Origin: Cydia pomonella
Lineage: Eukaryota; Arthropoda; Insecta; Lepidoptera; Tortricidae
Assembly: GCF_033807575.1 (NCBI RefSeq)
Contig: NC_084713.1
Location: 19,691,389 to 19,755,388 of the forward strand
Length of the DNA: 64,000 bases
Direction of reading: 5' to 3'
Of this stretch, positions 31,601 to 42,510 are shown piece after piece (within the stretch, counting starts at the first letter, position 1; the number at the start of each line of letters is the position of its first letter). Under the pieces are notes generated by a model that saw nothing but the letters and a program-made list of their open reading frames with translations, did no database searches and had not been told where the DNA came from. The translations under genes and the position numbers were made by a program.

Positions 31601-32235
31601 AAGTGACATTTGAATCAAAGTTCGAATTTGGACTTTTCATGTATGTCCAATTCAACTATAATATTCAACGCTGTAGTCAACTATAATGAATTTGACCAAT
31701 CACGTGATGCCGCGATACAGTGAAAGGACACCAACGCGCTACTATTTCATGAGTAATATTCATATATTAATGCACACGTTGATGTCTTTTGTACTACTGA
31801 GATACTTATCTAATTTTCTTTAATTATCTAGGTTCTATAATAGAAAAAGTATTATATACAATAGTGTTATTTTATTATCAAGCTTTTCAATCTCGTACGC
31901 CACGAAGCCTGTTGAAAGAACACGGTACTCCACTGAAAAGCTCTCTTTTATATCACGAATGTATAAAATACTATTATAATATAATAAGTTGTCGAATACT
32001 TACGATTACGTGTGGCGAAACGGGGCTGACATGTCAAAGATGTTTTTAACTTTCTGTAGATTGAATTATAATTTATAATTTATTAGTTTATTTAGAAACC
32101 AAACAGTCGTATAAACATATCAACAATGCAATACAAATGATGTACCACAACAAAAGGAAAATACAACAAAAAGACCTGGAGGTTCATAAATTATAAATTA
32201 TGTTAACTGAAATAAATTAATATAGTTATACAGGG
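31601..32235. other. Unassigned interval
   Basis: AT-rich, with no recognised feature. Confidence 0.3.
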
Positions 32236-33560
32236 TGGCACTTAACTATGGTATTTGCTGAAAGTATAGTGTTATCTAATTAATTTTGAATCAAATTATT
32301 ATCATTTTAAAGCTAGGTTAAGTAAAACAAAAAGACATTAACAATTAAACGTTTTATTATAGGTGACAACCCTGCCGCTATAAAGTTACTATTTACATTT
32401 GCACATGACACATGTCAATCACTTCACATACCTAAAACAATTTTACACAATTTACATGCCATGTTCAAAAGTACCGCCATGTCTGATTATGCAAGCTGCT
32501 GCTCGTGCTCGCGTATGTCGGTGTACTTGCGACAAAATTTGGGTGCGGATATTTCTCCTGCGGAGAATTTCAAAGGCGACCGTAAGCCTATGCTTCATCT
32601 CTTCTGCGGTGTTACACTCTTCTTTGTACATCATGTCTTTTAAAGTACCCCAAAGAAAGAAATCGAGCGGCGTTAGGTCCGGAGACCTAGGTGGCCAAAG
32701 GCGTGGACCAATCCACTGACGCCCGAAAAGTTCAGTTAGTTTACGTCGCACTTCATCTGTGGAATGAGCTGGTGCTCTATCTTGTTAGTACCAGATAAGT
32801 TGTCTTTCGGCCAATGGCAAATCTTCGAGATAATCATAAAGCTCCGTATCTAAGAGGTTCATGTATCCCACTCTATTGAGAGTTGGTGGTAAAACACAGG
32901 CCCTATAATTGTGTTTCCGTGAATTGCCGCCCAAACGTTCACTGACCAACGATATTGGTGTCCTGTATAACGATATTCGAACGGATTTTCTTCAGCATAG
33001 ACATGCTCGTTACGCCGATTCCACATTCCGTTTCGTGTGAACAAACTTTCGTCGGTCCAAATTACGCGTTTGAGAAACTCTCCATCGTCCGCCAACCTTC
33101 CCAAAAGCCACCGACAATATGCTTCCCGGACAGGACAGTCTCTAGGAAGCAAAGCCTGAACCTTTTGAATTTTGTACGGGTGACGGCTGGCACGTTTTAA
33201 TATTCGTAGTATTTTTGTATCATTTGTTTCAAAATGTCGGCCCACCTGTCTCGAACTTGCTCTTGGATTTTGATCGAAGTATCGCAGTACCCTCTCTTCA
33301 AATCGCACAGCATGCTGCACAACGCGTCCACCGCGTTGGTCGTCCTGCCCTGTTCGTGGTACGATGTTCCTATTGTTGGTAACACGATCAATAAATAGTA
33401 CGCAAAATTGTCATATGCCCTGTTGGATGGGGTGGTGGGTACCTGTTTCGGTACTGGCGTAAGGCTTCGGCGGCATTGTAATTGCACTCCGCGTACAAAA
33501 AAGCAAATTTAAATAACCTCTAGCATTCAATTGAGGCATTTTGAGATATTTTTAATACCA
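32236..33560 (-). mobile_element. Decayed mariner-like transposon
   Basis: The span holds the transposase pseudogene plus short flanks. CAGGGTGGCACTTAACTATG at about 32233 may be the left terminus. The right terminus is not clear, so exact limits and the target duplication could not be read. Confidence 0.6.
32449..33487 (-). pseudogene. Mariner/IS630-type transposase, frameshifted
   Basis: Three overlapping minus-strand blocks cover most of a DUF4817-type N-terminus plus DDE domain. The 5' block has PTTPSNRAYDNFAYYLL and YHEQGRTTNAVDAL. The middle block has VQAL-type helix-turn-helix remnants and VIWTDESLFTRNG (first catalytic Asp), ENPFEYRYTGHQYRWSVNVW and GNTIIGPVF. The 3' block has LWPPRSPDLTPLDFFLWG (third acidic residue) and ends GGTFEHGM with a stop. 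Breaks seen: a frameshift near 33440, another near 33315, a one-base loss near 32890 after GPVF, and a TAA just before the QDRAPAH motif of the second catalytic Asp. The protein is therefore not functional. Opposite-strand frames here are shadows. Confidence 0.9.
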
Positions 33561-34311
33561 TATCAGATATTTTGCCAATGACAACGTCAACTGTATTCAA
33601 TCAATCGTCAAGCAAAAAACTGGCCAGTATTATTAAGTCTTAAAAAGGTTCGTCGCTACATGATAGCTTTGTTACTTTTTTAAATATTCTTGACGAAGAT
33701 ATTTTACAATTTAAACATTAGATTAACTTGTCAATAAATTATAAAATTGTAACAAAAATTAAGTAGCAAGTATAAGTGTAGTCCGGCAAACCAAATGTCA
33801 ATGTCAGTAATTAATAAGAACATAAAAAATACCGTCATTCTAAACAACATAGACAGTATGATTTTGTTTGTCTTTAGTTGAAATGAGTTACTTCCTTGCC
33901 AAACTATAATTGCAAAATTTGGTTGGTTTAACCTTTTTGTTTATTATTCATAATCGGCAATCTCGTCCTGTCAATTCCTACACATGTATAGGCAATATGT
34001 CATTTATTTTGCAGTGACATGTAATTGTCATTTTTTTATTTTTGATACTAAAGCTCATTGAACTTATTTTCATGAGGTCATTGCCCGATCAACTTGCTAG
34101 GGTTGAAACAGGCGGATTTTTGCACTAAAGTTTAACAAGATTTATCTCGTAAACGGTAAAGAATATTAACATAGTTTATTGGTAAAAAATAAAGCTTTTA
34201 GGGTGAACCATACCCCGTTTTTGTAAAAGTTCTTCATTCTGTTCCACGCGGTATAGCTAATGCAAATTTTTGAACCCGATAGAAAAAATAACTGATATCT
34301 GTACTTATATA
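33561..34311. other. Unassigned interval
   Basis: No recognised feature. Confidence 0.3.
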
Positions 34312-34625
34312 TTAAAACAACTTACGTTTATTTATATTTTTTAGACTAGCCAACGAATTTTGAAAACAATCTACTTCGAATAGATGTTTATTATAGTAAC
34401 TAGGAACTCGTCTGAAAAAGGTATGCCTGGAATAGTTTTTGACCGAAAAACTAATATGAAACAGCGACCGAGGGCGTAAGGGGTGATGCGGACAACTGAA
34501 AGTAACTAATCTCAGTAGATTAGGACAATTAATAATATTTTTTAGAATTTTCCTACGGTTAAAAAGAGAAGGTACACCAAAATGTTTCGCCGCCAACGTT
34601 GAATTTACAAAATAAGAAAATTTAT
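34312..34625 (-). mobile_element. LINE reverse transcriptase C-terminal fragment (minus)
   Basis: The minus frame carries STLAAKHFGVPSLFNRRKIL, NCPNLLRLVTFSCPHHP and SRHTFFRRVPSYYNKHLF, ending at a stop at 34312. The layout matches the C-terminal 100 residues of the neighbouring plus-strand fragment (NCPNLL/DCPQLL, RRVPSYYNK/IPRLCRLYNK), but the sequences are clearly different elements. Confidence 0.75.
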
Positions 34626-35066
34626 TTAAATAATTATATAGATTGTCCACAACTTTTGCGCAAAATTAGATTTAGAGTCCCATATAGATATCCTAGGAAC
34701 ACAATAGACCTTTTGTCTCCGGTATTTAGGAAAACCGTCTTAGGCGCTAATTCACCCATTCCACGACTATGTAGATTATACAATAAACTTAGCCACTGCT
34801 GCGATATTCATTCTGACTCATTGCTCAGGTTCCGAAAATTATTGAATATGAATCTATAGTATAAACAAGTTTAATTTATTTTTGTTATTTAACCTGTAAC
34901 TTTCACTTTTTGTTAAGTAAGAAATTGTTTTTTCTTTTGCATGCTGTGTTTACCTATAATTAGTTATGCATCACTGAATGTTTCTTTTTTTTTGAGTTAT
35001 GTAAACGTATTGGATGTAATAACTGTTGGTAGACCTTAATAAATAAAAATAAAAATAAAAAATAAT
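34626..35066 (+). mobile_element. LINE reverse transcriptase C-terminus with 3' UTR and tail
   Basis: The plus frame has DCPQLLRKIRFRVPYRYP then NSPIPRLCRLYNKLSHCCDI, and a stop at about 34857-34859. A 3' UTR of about 180 bp leads to an (AATAAA)-like repeated tail at 35037-35065 (AATAAAAATAAAAATAAAAA). The copy is 5'-truncated at the junction with the inverted fragment on the left. Confidence 0.8.
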
Positions 35067-35770
35067 TATGTTAGAATAGTAAAATTTGACAGAACGTCCA
35101 TATCGTACTTGTACGTACGTCCATATCGTTGTAGGTACTAAAACAAAGGAGTAGCTTTGATCATACGTGGCCATGTCGTGAGCTGTCAAGAAAAATGCAC
35201 GATAGCACTGATTGTTCCATGAAGCCTCGTTGAGATAGTTTCAAGGCTATCATTAACCGTTGCCTGGATTTATGCCGTCACGGCCGCTTCCCATACAATT
35301 ATCCTTACGATCTCCCCATTGTTGTCGAAATTTAAAACAAATTTCCTGTGCGAGGGGGGTCGCGTTTTTCTGCGCTGCCAAATTGGATAAGAACTGTAAT
35401 TATTCGTTTAACGTCTCAAAACGGTTGTGTTGGTTTGTGGGCAGGGTATGCGGATCTTTGGAGGAGTTTATGAGACGGAACGCATTCTTGGGAGGGGCGG
35501 GAATGTTATTCATAAGTAGCTAAGCAAATCGCCTCTGATGATACTGTGCAAGACTGCACAGTTTATAGAATTTTACCTTCTTTACGTATTATTGTATCGA
35601 AACCAGTGCATATTACTTTAAAGCTCCTACATATTTTATGTCACTCTGCAATACACTGAGTGGCATTTTAAAATACGAGTGTGGGTTTATGAAACGATCT
35701 GAAGGCGAGCTTAACATAGACAAAATGGTTAATTTGTTTTACAATATATTTCATTCTTCCTCTAACAGGT
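35067..35770. other. Unassigned interval
   Basis: Short frames at 35260-35523 and 35638-35889 lack family motifs; the second partly translates the MITE that follows. No other feature. Confidence 0.3.
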
Positions 35771-35771
35771 A

Positions 35772-35879
35772 CAGTCGCCATCAGATATATCGGAGCGGCC
35801 AAGGTGTTCACAAATATCTGAACGTGTGTTCAGATATTTGTGAACACTATGGCCGCTCTAATATATCTGATGGCGACTG
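35772..35879. mobile_element. MITE, CAGTCGCCATCAGATATATC family, copy 1
   Basis: An almost perfect 108-bp palindrome: CAGTCGCCATCAGATATATC and GTTCACAAATATCTGAAC are inverted as GTTCAGATATTTGTGAAC and ATATATCTGATGGCGACTG. TA flanks both ends (35770-35771 and 35880-35881). Confidence 0.92.
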
Positions 35880-35984
35880 TACATACTAATAATATACTTG
35901 CGTATTTGATCGAATTTATTGTGTTTACCTACGTCTTACGTTTTATGAATGATAATTGAATGGATGGATTCTCAGCACCTAGAC

Positions 35985-36062
35985 AGATGCTGCAGTTAAT
36001 CGGGAAGATTGAAAGTCCAGAGAGGAGGTCTTTGCCCAGCAGTGGGACATTTATAGGCTCGT
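35985..36062 (+). mobile_element. LINE end fragment (FAQQWD)
   Basis: The plus frame encodes REEVFAQQWD just before a stop region, the same ORF end as at 2110-2275. Confidence 0.55.
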
Positions 36063-36629
36063 AAAAAAATTTAATGAATGAAGGGAGGTCACAATTCATT
36101 GGTCTGTTTGACTATGCGCTCACTAGATGCAAATAGCATAGGTAGTGCAATAGCTTGCGCCTGCACTGTTTATAAAAACGTAATTACTGTGTTGGCAATT
36201 TTCATTTGGTTTATGAGACAGCAAGGGATCAATTAAATAGTCTAGAGTCTTTATTTACTTGCGCTATAAAATACCAGTACAGTATACCCAAGCACTTATT
36301 TATGTTTGTAACAACGAACATAAATAAAATACAAAGTGAAAAAAAAACACTCCTTTTTTTCTAACACCAGACGTTTTCTGTTTTTTTTTTTCAATGCAAG
36401 TAAATATTCTGGTGTCCAATTCAAACTTACATTTTAACGTCAATTCGTGTATATCGCTTGAATGACCGGTCGGGAACTTTTCAGAGATATTTCCACATAG
36501 TAAAATTTTCAAAACTTCGACGTTCACAAACGTTCTTAAGCGCATTGTAATATGCCTACTTGAATAATAAGCTATCTGTATCTTATCAGATTCCATTTCC
36601 TTCCTTCCTTGACATTTTTCTGTTTGGCC
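36063..36629. other. Unassigned interval
   Basis: No recognised feature. The 98-codon minus frame at 36300-36596 has no family motif. Confidence 0.3.
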
Positions 36630-36698
36630 CTTTGGTTGACTGGTATAGAATGCTATGAGGCATTAAACCCACCATTTGTGTCTAAATAAATATAATTA
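36630..36698 (+). mobile_element. LINE 3' tail, GTTGACTGGTAGAGAATGCC family
   Basis: TTGGTTGACTGGTATAGAAT, GAGGCATTAAACCCACC and TAAATAAATATAA. It points toward the oppositely oriented LINE next to it, so the two tails converge. Confidence 0.8.
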
Positions 36699-36724
36699 CA
36701 TCATTTTGATATCAGATCATAAGT

Positions 36725-37610
36725 TATTTATTTATTTATTTTAAACTTTATTGAACATAAAAAAGAGTACAACAGGCGGACTTAATGCCAATAGGCATTC
36801 TCTACCAGTCAACCATAAGGCAAAACAGAGAAACTTCAAGGTGGGTGCAGTGAGAATTAAACAAAAAAAAAACCGTAAATTTTAAGCGAAATAAAATTTC
36901 TAAATAAATACTATAGTATGTTTCATTATACCTTATGACTATGAGTACATAAATATATTCATATATATGGATAAACAAGGATAGATACATATACATACAA
37001 TTGCACGTGCGTTATGGGTTACTTACCGACTATTTCCCACTACACCTGCCTTAGCAGGTGGTTATAAAGCAAACGTTTAAAAGTTAACTTGCTTGGAGCC
37101 TGTCTGATCGTCAGAGGGAGCGAATTCCAGAGACGGACGGAAGGAAGAAGAGAGAAAACCACTATGGTGAGGGATTACCGAGAGTTTAAGAGAGCGGGAG
37201 GAACGTAGTTCACAACCCGGGCGAGGGGTTACAAAGCTAAATCTACATTTTAGGTAACTGGGAGCAGAAGGCTCGAACAGTATTGAAAAAAGCAAACAAA
37301 GAATTCTGAGAGTCCTACGCTGACGAATAGGGAGCCAGTTAAGCTGGCGACGGTAATGAGATATGTGGTCGTACTTGCGCAGACCGAAGATAAAACGTAT
37401 GCCATTATTGAGCAAGCGATCGAGCCTGTTAAGTGAATTCTGAGAGATGTTCGTTGTGCACACATCAGCGTAATCAATGATCGGTAGTATCAGTGCCTGT
37501 ACAAGTAATTTTTTGGTGGATACTGGGAGAAAGTTTTTTAAGGGATAGAGAGAGGGTAAAGTACCAGTGACCTTTCGACTTACCTCCGAAAGTTAAGTAA
37601 GTTCGTATTG
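36725..37610 (-). mobile_element. LINE, 5'-truncated, C-terminal RT plus complete 3' end
   Basis: From about 37600 down, the minus frame reads EVSRKVTGTLPSLYPLKNFL, PVSTKKLLVQALILPIIDYA, DRLLNNGIRFIFGLRKYDHI, SHYRRQLNWLPIRQRRTLRI and LRSSRSLKLSVIPHHSGFLS, and closes at 37077. This is the downstream thumb and C-terminal region of a non-LTR reverse transcriptase. The 3' UTR follows to 36725 with GGTTGACTGGTAGAGAATGC, GTTCAATAAAG and an (AAAT)n tail. This copy links the coding region to the tail motif found alone elsewhere. The YADD catalytic region is absent. Confidence 0.88.
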
Positions 37611-37841
37611 GAATTTTTAGAGCACGCTAGTATTCGTGAGGACTGACAGACTGGCGGCAGGCAAACCGGTGTGCACTGCAAACATTCGCGTATCAAACAT
37701 CTAACCATTAAGTGGTGAGTGCAGTTTCAGATATCCGATAATCGGGGGCATCTCAAAACCCCGCATTAGAGTAAGGTCGTAAAGGCCTATCGTTTAAGTG
37801 GGGGCTAATGCAAAATTGTAGTTTTAGAGCGTACCTCAAAA
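37611..37841. other. Unassigned interval
   Basis: GTTAGATGT-like and AAGTGGTGAG motifs recall SINE heads, but no clean match is found. Confidence 0.3.
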
Positions 37842-37892
37842 GGACGGAACCCTTATAGGATCACTTTGTTGCCCGTCCGTCGTTTTGTTTCC
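37842..37892 (+). mobile_element. GTTCCGTA-type element, short fragment
   Basis: GGACGGAACCCTTATAGGAT then CACTTTGTTGCCCGTCCGTC matches the second half of the family's 5' block. Confidence 0.65.
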
Positions 37893-38264
37893 TTTAAATT
37901 TCGTGGCTTTACGCCTCTTGATTGGAACTTACGTCATTTCAATACTCATATAAAGTCTTCGTGTGATAGAGTATTAAGCGTCTATTTTTCCCGCCGGCGC
38001 TTGCGTCGTTTCAAGGCAAAGTCGAGTTGACACCATGAGTGATGGGAATCTGTTTCGCAGTGATTTATTGTGGATCCACGATTATGTCTGTGACTTCTGT
38101 GTATGGTGTTAGGTTTGAGAGGTTTGGCTACTGGATGCGGTAAAGAGAATTTAGTTTTGGACTTTGGTGTTTTTAGATCTTGTTTGCCCACATATAATTA
38201 TTACTTTCATTCTTGATAATGTAATAGTAGTGGCACAGTGAGCTGTAGAGCACAACTTAAAATT
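37893..38264. other. Unassigned interval
   Basis: No recognised feature. Confidence 0.3.
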
Positions 38265-38265
38265 G

Positions 38266-38518
38266 AATAAATATATGGATCCGCCATTTTGAAAAACTCC
38301 CAAAAAATAAATCGGCAGTAAAAATTGTATTTCATCATCGAATCTGCTCACAGAATTTACAGTTGAGAATATTCTCAACCGTAAAATAAATCGACCGTAA
38401 AAATTGTATTCCATCATCGAATCTGCTCACAGAATTTACGGTTGAGAATATTCTCAACAATTTTTACTGTCGATTTATTTTTTGGGAGCTTTTCAAAATG
38501 GCGGAGCCATATATTTAT
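38266..38518. mobile_element. MITE with long TIRs and an internal duplication
   Basis: Left arm AATATATGGATCCGCC-like start with CTCCCAAAAAATAAATCGGC, and right arm TCGATTTATTTTTTGGGAGC with AAAATGGCGGAGCCATATAT, give TIRs of about 55-60 bp. Between them an 80-bp segment (TCATCGAATCTGCTCACAGA then ATTTACAGTTGAGAATATTC) occurs twice, at about 38322-38380 and 38402-38459. It is non-coding. Confidence 0.85.
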
Positions 38519-38577
38519 TAGTAGAGGAGAACATCCCGACATACAAAAGCATTTTTGTCCAAGCTGAAACGGAGACC

Positions 38578-38690
38578 TTCACTAACGCTCGGTCAATTAT
38601 AAATGAGAATGTAACTATGTCTGTTTGTGTGTTACCTCTTTACGCTTAAACAGCTAAACTGCCTTTAATCAAATTTGCACTCCGATTTAT
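38578..38690. mobile_element. Retroelement-derived fragment (CTCTTTACGCTTAAACAGC)
   Basis: ATGTCTGTTTGTGTGTTACC, TCTTTACGCTTAAACAGCTA and CAAATTTGCACTCCG. This resembles the widespread insect block seen in reverse near 55905-56010 (AATCGGTTCAGCGGTTTAAG then GAAGAGGTGACAGACAGACA). The boundaries are unclear. Confidence 0.45.
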
Positions 38691-38699
38691 CTCTACACT

Positions 38700-39537
38700 A
38701 GACTTACCTATATCTAGATCTTAGATTTATATCTAGAGTACATCTATACGATATATTGAAGCTCAGAGAAGGATTTAGAATAGTTTCAATTTTCCACACA
38801 AAGTCGCGTTCAGAAGCCAGTTTTTCTGTATTTTCTCCCACTTCCAGTTACCCAAATGTTTACAAGAATAACAATTGCAAATACCGCTTTTTAAATCGTA
38901 CCTACTTGAACAAAGATGTATTATGATTATAACGAAATTGAATTTCAAAAAGGCAATTTATTAAGACGTCAAACATGGCAAGACAAAATTAGGATGCAGT
39001 TCTGAAAGTTTCTTGCCTTAACTACAAAAAGACGTATCTGAAGATAATGTATTCATAATAAAGTGTACCTTTTGTAAATAACTGCATTTATATCGTGTGT
39101 GTCACTGTTGAAGAAAAATACACTTTATCTTAGAAGAAGAAGGTTGTTTATATATTGCCAGTGATCGCTTGGTAACTTTAGCCTTTTCACCGTCGATTTG
39201 ACAGCCAAGATGTCAGTAGAAAATTGGATTTATAAAATAAACATGTCGCACTGTTGGAGTGCAAACGTCCAAACAAAACTACACTTTAATACTTTTGATT
39301 ACAGGATCGAAAATCGCGCGGTAAGCGTCATGTAGACGTTTTCTCAGACGTTTCAAATTCTGAAATAGCCTTTTGAATTAGCATATTAATTTGTAGAATA
39401 AATACTATTTATATATGAAGCGTTGAAGACCAACAGTCGCACCAAGTTAACATCACTACATCCCATTTGCAATAACTAAGTGTGAAAACGTTATCATATC
39501 GGACTCTAGTAATTATAATTCGTGCGTCCAATGGTGA
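38700..39537. other. Unassigned interval
   Basis: No recognised gene or repeat. Confidence 0.3.
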
Positions 39538-39696
39538 TGATATGATATGATATGATATGATATGATATGATATGATATGATATGATATGATATGATATGA
39601 TATGATATGATATGATATGATATGATATGATATGATATGATATGATATGATATGATATGATATGATATGATATGATATGATATGATATGATATGAT
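39538..39696. repeat. (ATATG)n pentanucleotide microsatellite
   Basis: About 31-32 perfect copies of TATGA in 159 bp. The minus-strand open frame through it (HIISYHIISY...) is a translation of the repeat. Confidence 0.97.
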
Positions 39697-39766
39697 GCCT
39701 ATGACAGTTCATTTTCATATGGAGAAGCTGTCACATAAAATGTATGTAGACTTTTTTGAAAGTGTA

Positions 39767-39981
39767 GATCAGCATCAAAAGTGGCGGATGAAACAACGCG
39801 TCAAAAGTATCTGATATTCCAGATAACTTTTCCAAATATAGATACATTTCTAAAATTCGCGCTCAAAAGTATATCTTTTACAGTCTTAGTTGTTCTATAT
39901 TAAAGACATCACTTTTTTTTAAGCTGTCACAGAATGATACTTATGAAACGTTATTTGATCCGCTACTTTTGATGCTGACTG
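39767..39981. mobile_element. MITE, CAGTCAGCATCAAAAGTAGC family, copy 3
   Basis: GATCAGCATCAAAAGTGGCG at the left and GCTACTTTTGATGCTGACTG at the right, flanked by TA (39765-39766 and 39982-39983). The interior matches copy 2. It sits directly before a LINE fragment. Confidence 0.88.
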
Positions 39982-39989
39982 TACCTGGG

Positions 39990-40257
39990 TGTCCTGGTTC
40001 GCCTAGCAGGAGGACGTCCTATAGGGCGCCCCAGGGATCGCTGGAGTGACATGGTGGAGGCAGATCCCGTCCCTCTTTAATTAACATAGTTAGAAAAAGA
40101 CGGGTAGTCTATCTCGCCGCGAGATGCTGTCGCTCCAATTATGTCCTAGCCCGGCTGTGCGAACTTCGAGTCATCAATTGGCGAGTACCGAGAAAAGTGG
40201 CGTTGTCTTGTGTCTTGAGCAGTCTAACTTTGGGTCGCTGAGCCAACGGAGTGAGTG
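39990..40257 (+). mobile_element. LINE reverse transcriptase C-terminal fragment
   Basis: The plus frame VRLAGGRPIGRPRDRWSDMV then EADPVPL, and further on (after decay) SNFGSLSQRSE with a stop near 40256. The RPIGRPRxRWxDMVEADL and FGSLSQ motifs also end the minus-strand fragment at 52941-53180, so both belong to one LINE family. Confidence 0.75.
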
Positions 40258-40689
40258 AGTATGGTATATTAATTTATTTAGAAATGTAATTTTAATTATT
40301 TTTTAAATAAATCCTATCCAAAAGTGACTAGTGAATGATCTAGATAGCTGTCATTATAAAAAAATCGACTTGAAGTTAAACAAATAATATTTACGAGTTG
40401 ATTCTTAAATAAAAGAGCAATTATAATTTCATAGCCGCCCCGTAAAATTACGTTTGCAAATAAATATTTTATGGCCATGCATAATAAAAAACTGGTTTTA
40501 AATGCATGTGTAATAGCATAGATTGATATTGTATAATTGGAATGATACCACGGTGTTATATTTAAATGCAAATAATTAAGTCGTATATTTTTTATTATAC
40601 TTCTAAAATTTTATTATATACGTGAGAACAAGATTATGCAAAAAGGTTTTATCTGGCTTTTATAATATATTTCGAGTATTATTTTACTA
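40258..40689. other. Unassigned interval
   Basis: AT-rich. No recognised feature. Confidence 0.3.
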
Positions 40690-41015
40690 TAGTACTATTT
40701 TTAAAGTCCGTTAATTTCAAAGGTGCATTCTTGAGCTTAAATTAAGTAACTTTTTCAAAGAAAGCAGTATTCTAATTGACTCCATTTTGGAGATAATCAA
40801 TGATACTACGAGCGTGTACACTTGCCTTAGGGCCTGTTTACATATTGATTCGTTTTTAGTATGAGTTTATACAATTGCTACTAAACGCAAGTACTACCTC
40901 GGACGATCGATATTCGAAATGTAATTGATATGTCATACTTTTCAATTGTTTGGTGGATTTGAATATAATGTCCGCGTTACAAAACGCTATTCCTTTTTAC
41001 GAAAAATACGATACT
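40690..41015 (-). mobile_element. TIR element, CACCGTGTTTTT family, truncated copy
   Basis: It shares with the complete copy at 52329-52761, read on the opposite strand, the blocks TTGACTCCATTTTGGAGATA, AGGGCCTGTTTACATATTG and GGACGATCGATATTCG. The termini are eroded. Confidence 0.7.
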
Positions 41016-41079
41016 TTTACCTAAGTTGTTAATTGAAAGTACCCTCAAGAAATACTACTGAAGTTTATACTTAGTCGTG

Positions 41080-41347
41080 TTTTTAGGGTTCCGTACCCAA
41101 AGGGTCAAACGGGACCCTATTACTGAGAGTCACCAGGCTGTATCTCATGAACCGTGATAGTCATCCAGTTGAAATTTCTACAGATTATGTATTTCTGTTG
41201 CCGCTATAACAACAAATATTAAAAACAGAATAAAATAAATATTTAAGGGGGGCTTCCATACAACAAACAATTTTTTTTGCCGTTTTTATAAATAATGGTA
41301 CGGAACACTTCGTGCGCGAGTCCAACTCGCAGTTGCCCGGTTTTTTT
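41080..41347 (+). mobile_element. GTTCCGTA-type element, short complete copy
   Basis: It starts TTTTTAGGGTTCCGTACCC and ends ATGGTACGGAACACTTCG, GTGCGCGAGTCCAACTCGCA and CCCGGTTTTTTT, in 268 bp. It has no internal array, so it shows the basic form of the family. It is non-coding, with the 3' hairpin retained with one mismatch. Confidence 0.85.
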
Positions 41348-42186
41348 CAAATGCACATATTGCACATGTACATATTTTAACTTTCCTCGTCTTCGAAATG
41401 AAAAAGAAGAGTGTTTAACTCGGGTGAAAAGCACCATTTCAGTATCTACCCAAAGTACCTCGACAGAAATGGGTGCCTTTCATCAGAATCAGAACATTTA
41501 TTTGCTTTCACGTATAAATACATGCAAATACAATTGTAAAATATACTCTAAAGTACTTACATGCTAAAACTGATTATTCTAAGGTTAGGTATGTATGGGA
41601 GTTATGCATTTTAAAATTAAGGGGTCCGTACATGTCATTCAATAGGACTAAGTAAAAATAATAATCAATCATGATAATGTGAGGAGTAGTTAGTCAAGTG
41701 AATTCGCGAAATATTCATTAATTGTGTAATACGGCCTATTAATAAAGAACCTAATCCTTAATAATCCTTTGGTTAACAATCTACTACGAGTATTATTGAC
41801 CCATCACAACTTTTTTAATAGCGGGAAATTGTGTATGTGTAATATTGAATATTCCGACGCTGTGTAACCCATGTAACTTGTAAAGACGATTTTGGCTAAA
41901 CATGACATGACAAGCATGCTCCGCTGGGCATCAATGACGTGTAATTGACGCGGCCGGTCGACGTGTCACGTCAAGTTGACGTGACGGGCCCACAATGCGG
42001 GCGTGACGTCATTCAAACTTTGACGTTTAGGGGGTAATATTGTTTTGTTTCGGTCATTGAGTTGGATTATTAGTTGTACTGAAGTAAATTTATTAAGGGT
42101 ACAAAGAATAACGCACTAAAAAACAATAAGTATAAAATATTAATGCTAGACAAGTCTTGCTGGACTCGAACAAAACTGTTAATTAA
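41348..42186. other. Unassigned interval with a TGACGTG-rich palindrome
   Basis: 41930-42020 contains repeated TGACGTG/CACGTCA motifs, including the perfect inverted repeat GTCACGTCAA-G-TTGACGTGAC (about 41967-41987). The rest shows no recognised feature. Confidence 0.5.
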
Positions 42187-42357
42187 CGGCCCGTTTCGAA
42201 GAATGATTCAGACACGTTTAAGATTAAAAGATCGATAACTAAACGACATGTCAAAATTGACGTTTATTTCGATTCCGCTGTGATCCCAATAAGATCTATC
42301 TACGATATTTCTAACGTCAAAGTGACATTGGTTGCCCGAATCGAGTTGCTTCTGTCT
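42187..42357 (+). mobile_element. CGGCCCGTTTCGAAG MITE, 3'-truncated copy
   Basis: CGGCCCGTTTCGAAGAATGA through GACATTGGTTGCCCGAATCG, stopping at CTTCTGTC where the complete copy continues. The right terminus is missing. Confidence 0.8.
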
Positions 42358-42364
42358 GTTGATA

Positions 42365-42510
42365 TTTAACAAATATAACACATATTAATGAAATAATGAG
42401 GATCAAAGTCAAATGGCGTTCTAAAACTTTTAATCATGTCTCGAATGGCAGTAAATTTACTGTGTCTACAAAGTTTTCTTTGACAATCCACCTCTATTTC
42501 AAATTATCTT
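42365..42510 (+). mobile_element. Right half of the GATTGTCAAAGAAAA TIR element
   Basis: GATCAAAGTCAAATGGCGTT, GGCAGTAAATTTACTGTGTC and TTTTCTTTGACAATCCACCT match the right part of the complete element at 54812-55130. The left terminus is absent. Confidence 0.8.

Noticed and set aside
32399..32719. Plus-strand 106-codon ORF, with others at 32461 and 32955
   Set aside because: They are antisense shadows of the decayed mariner-like transposase on the minus strand.
39506..39718. Minus-strand ORF encoding a HIISY repeat
   Set aside because: Direct translation of the (ATATG)n microsatellite.
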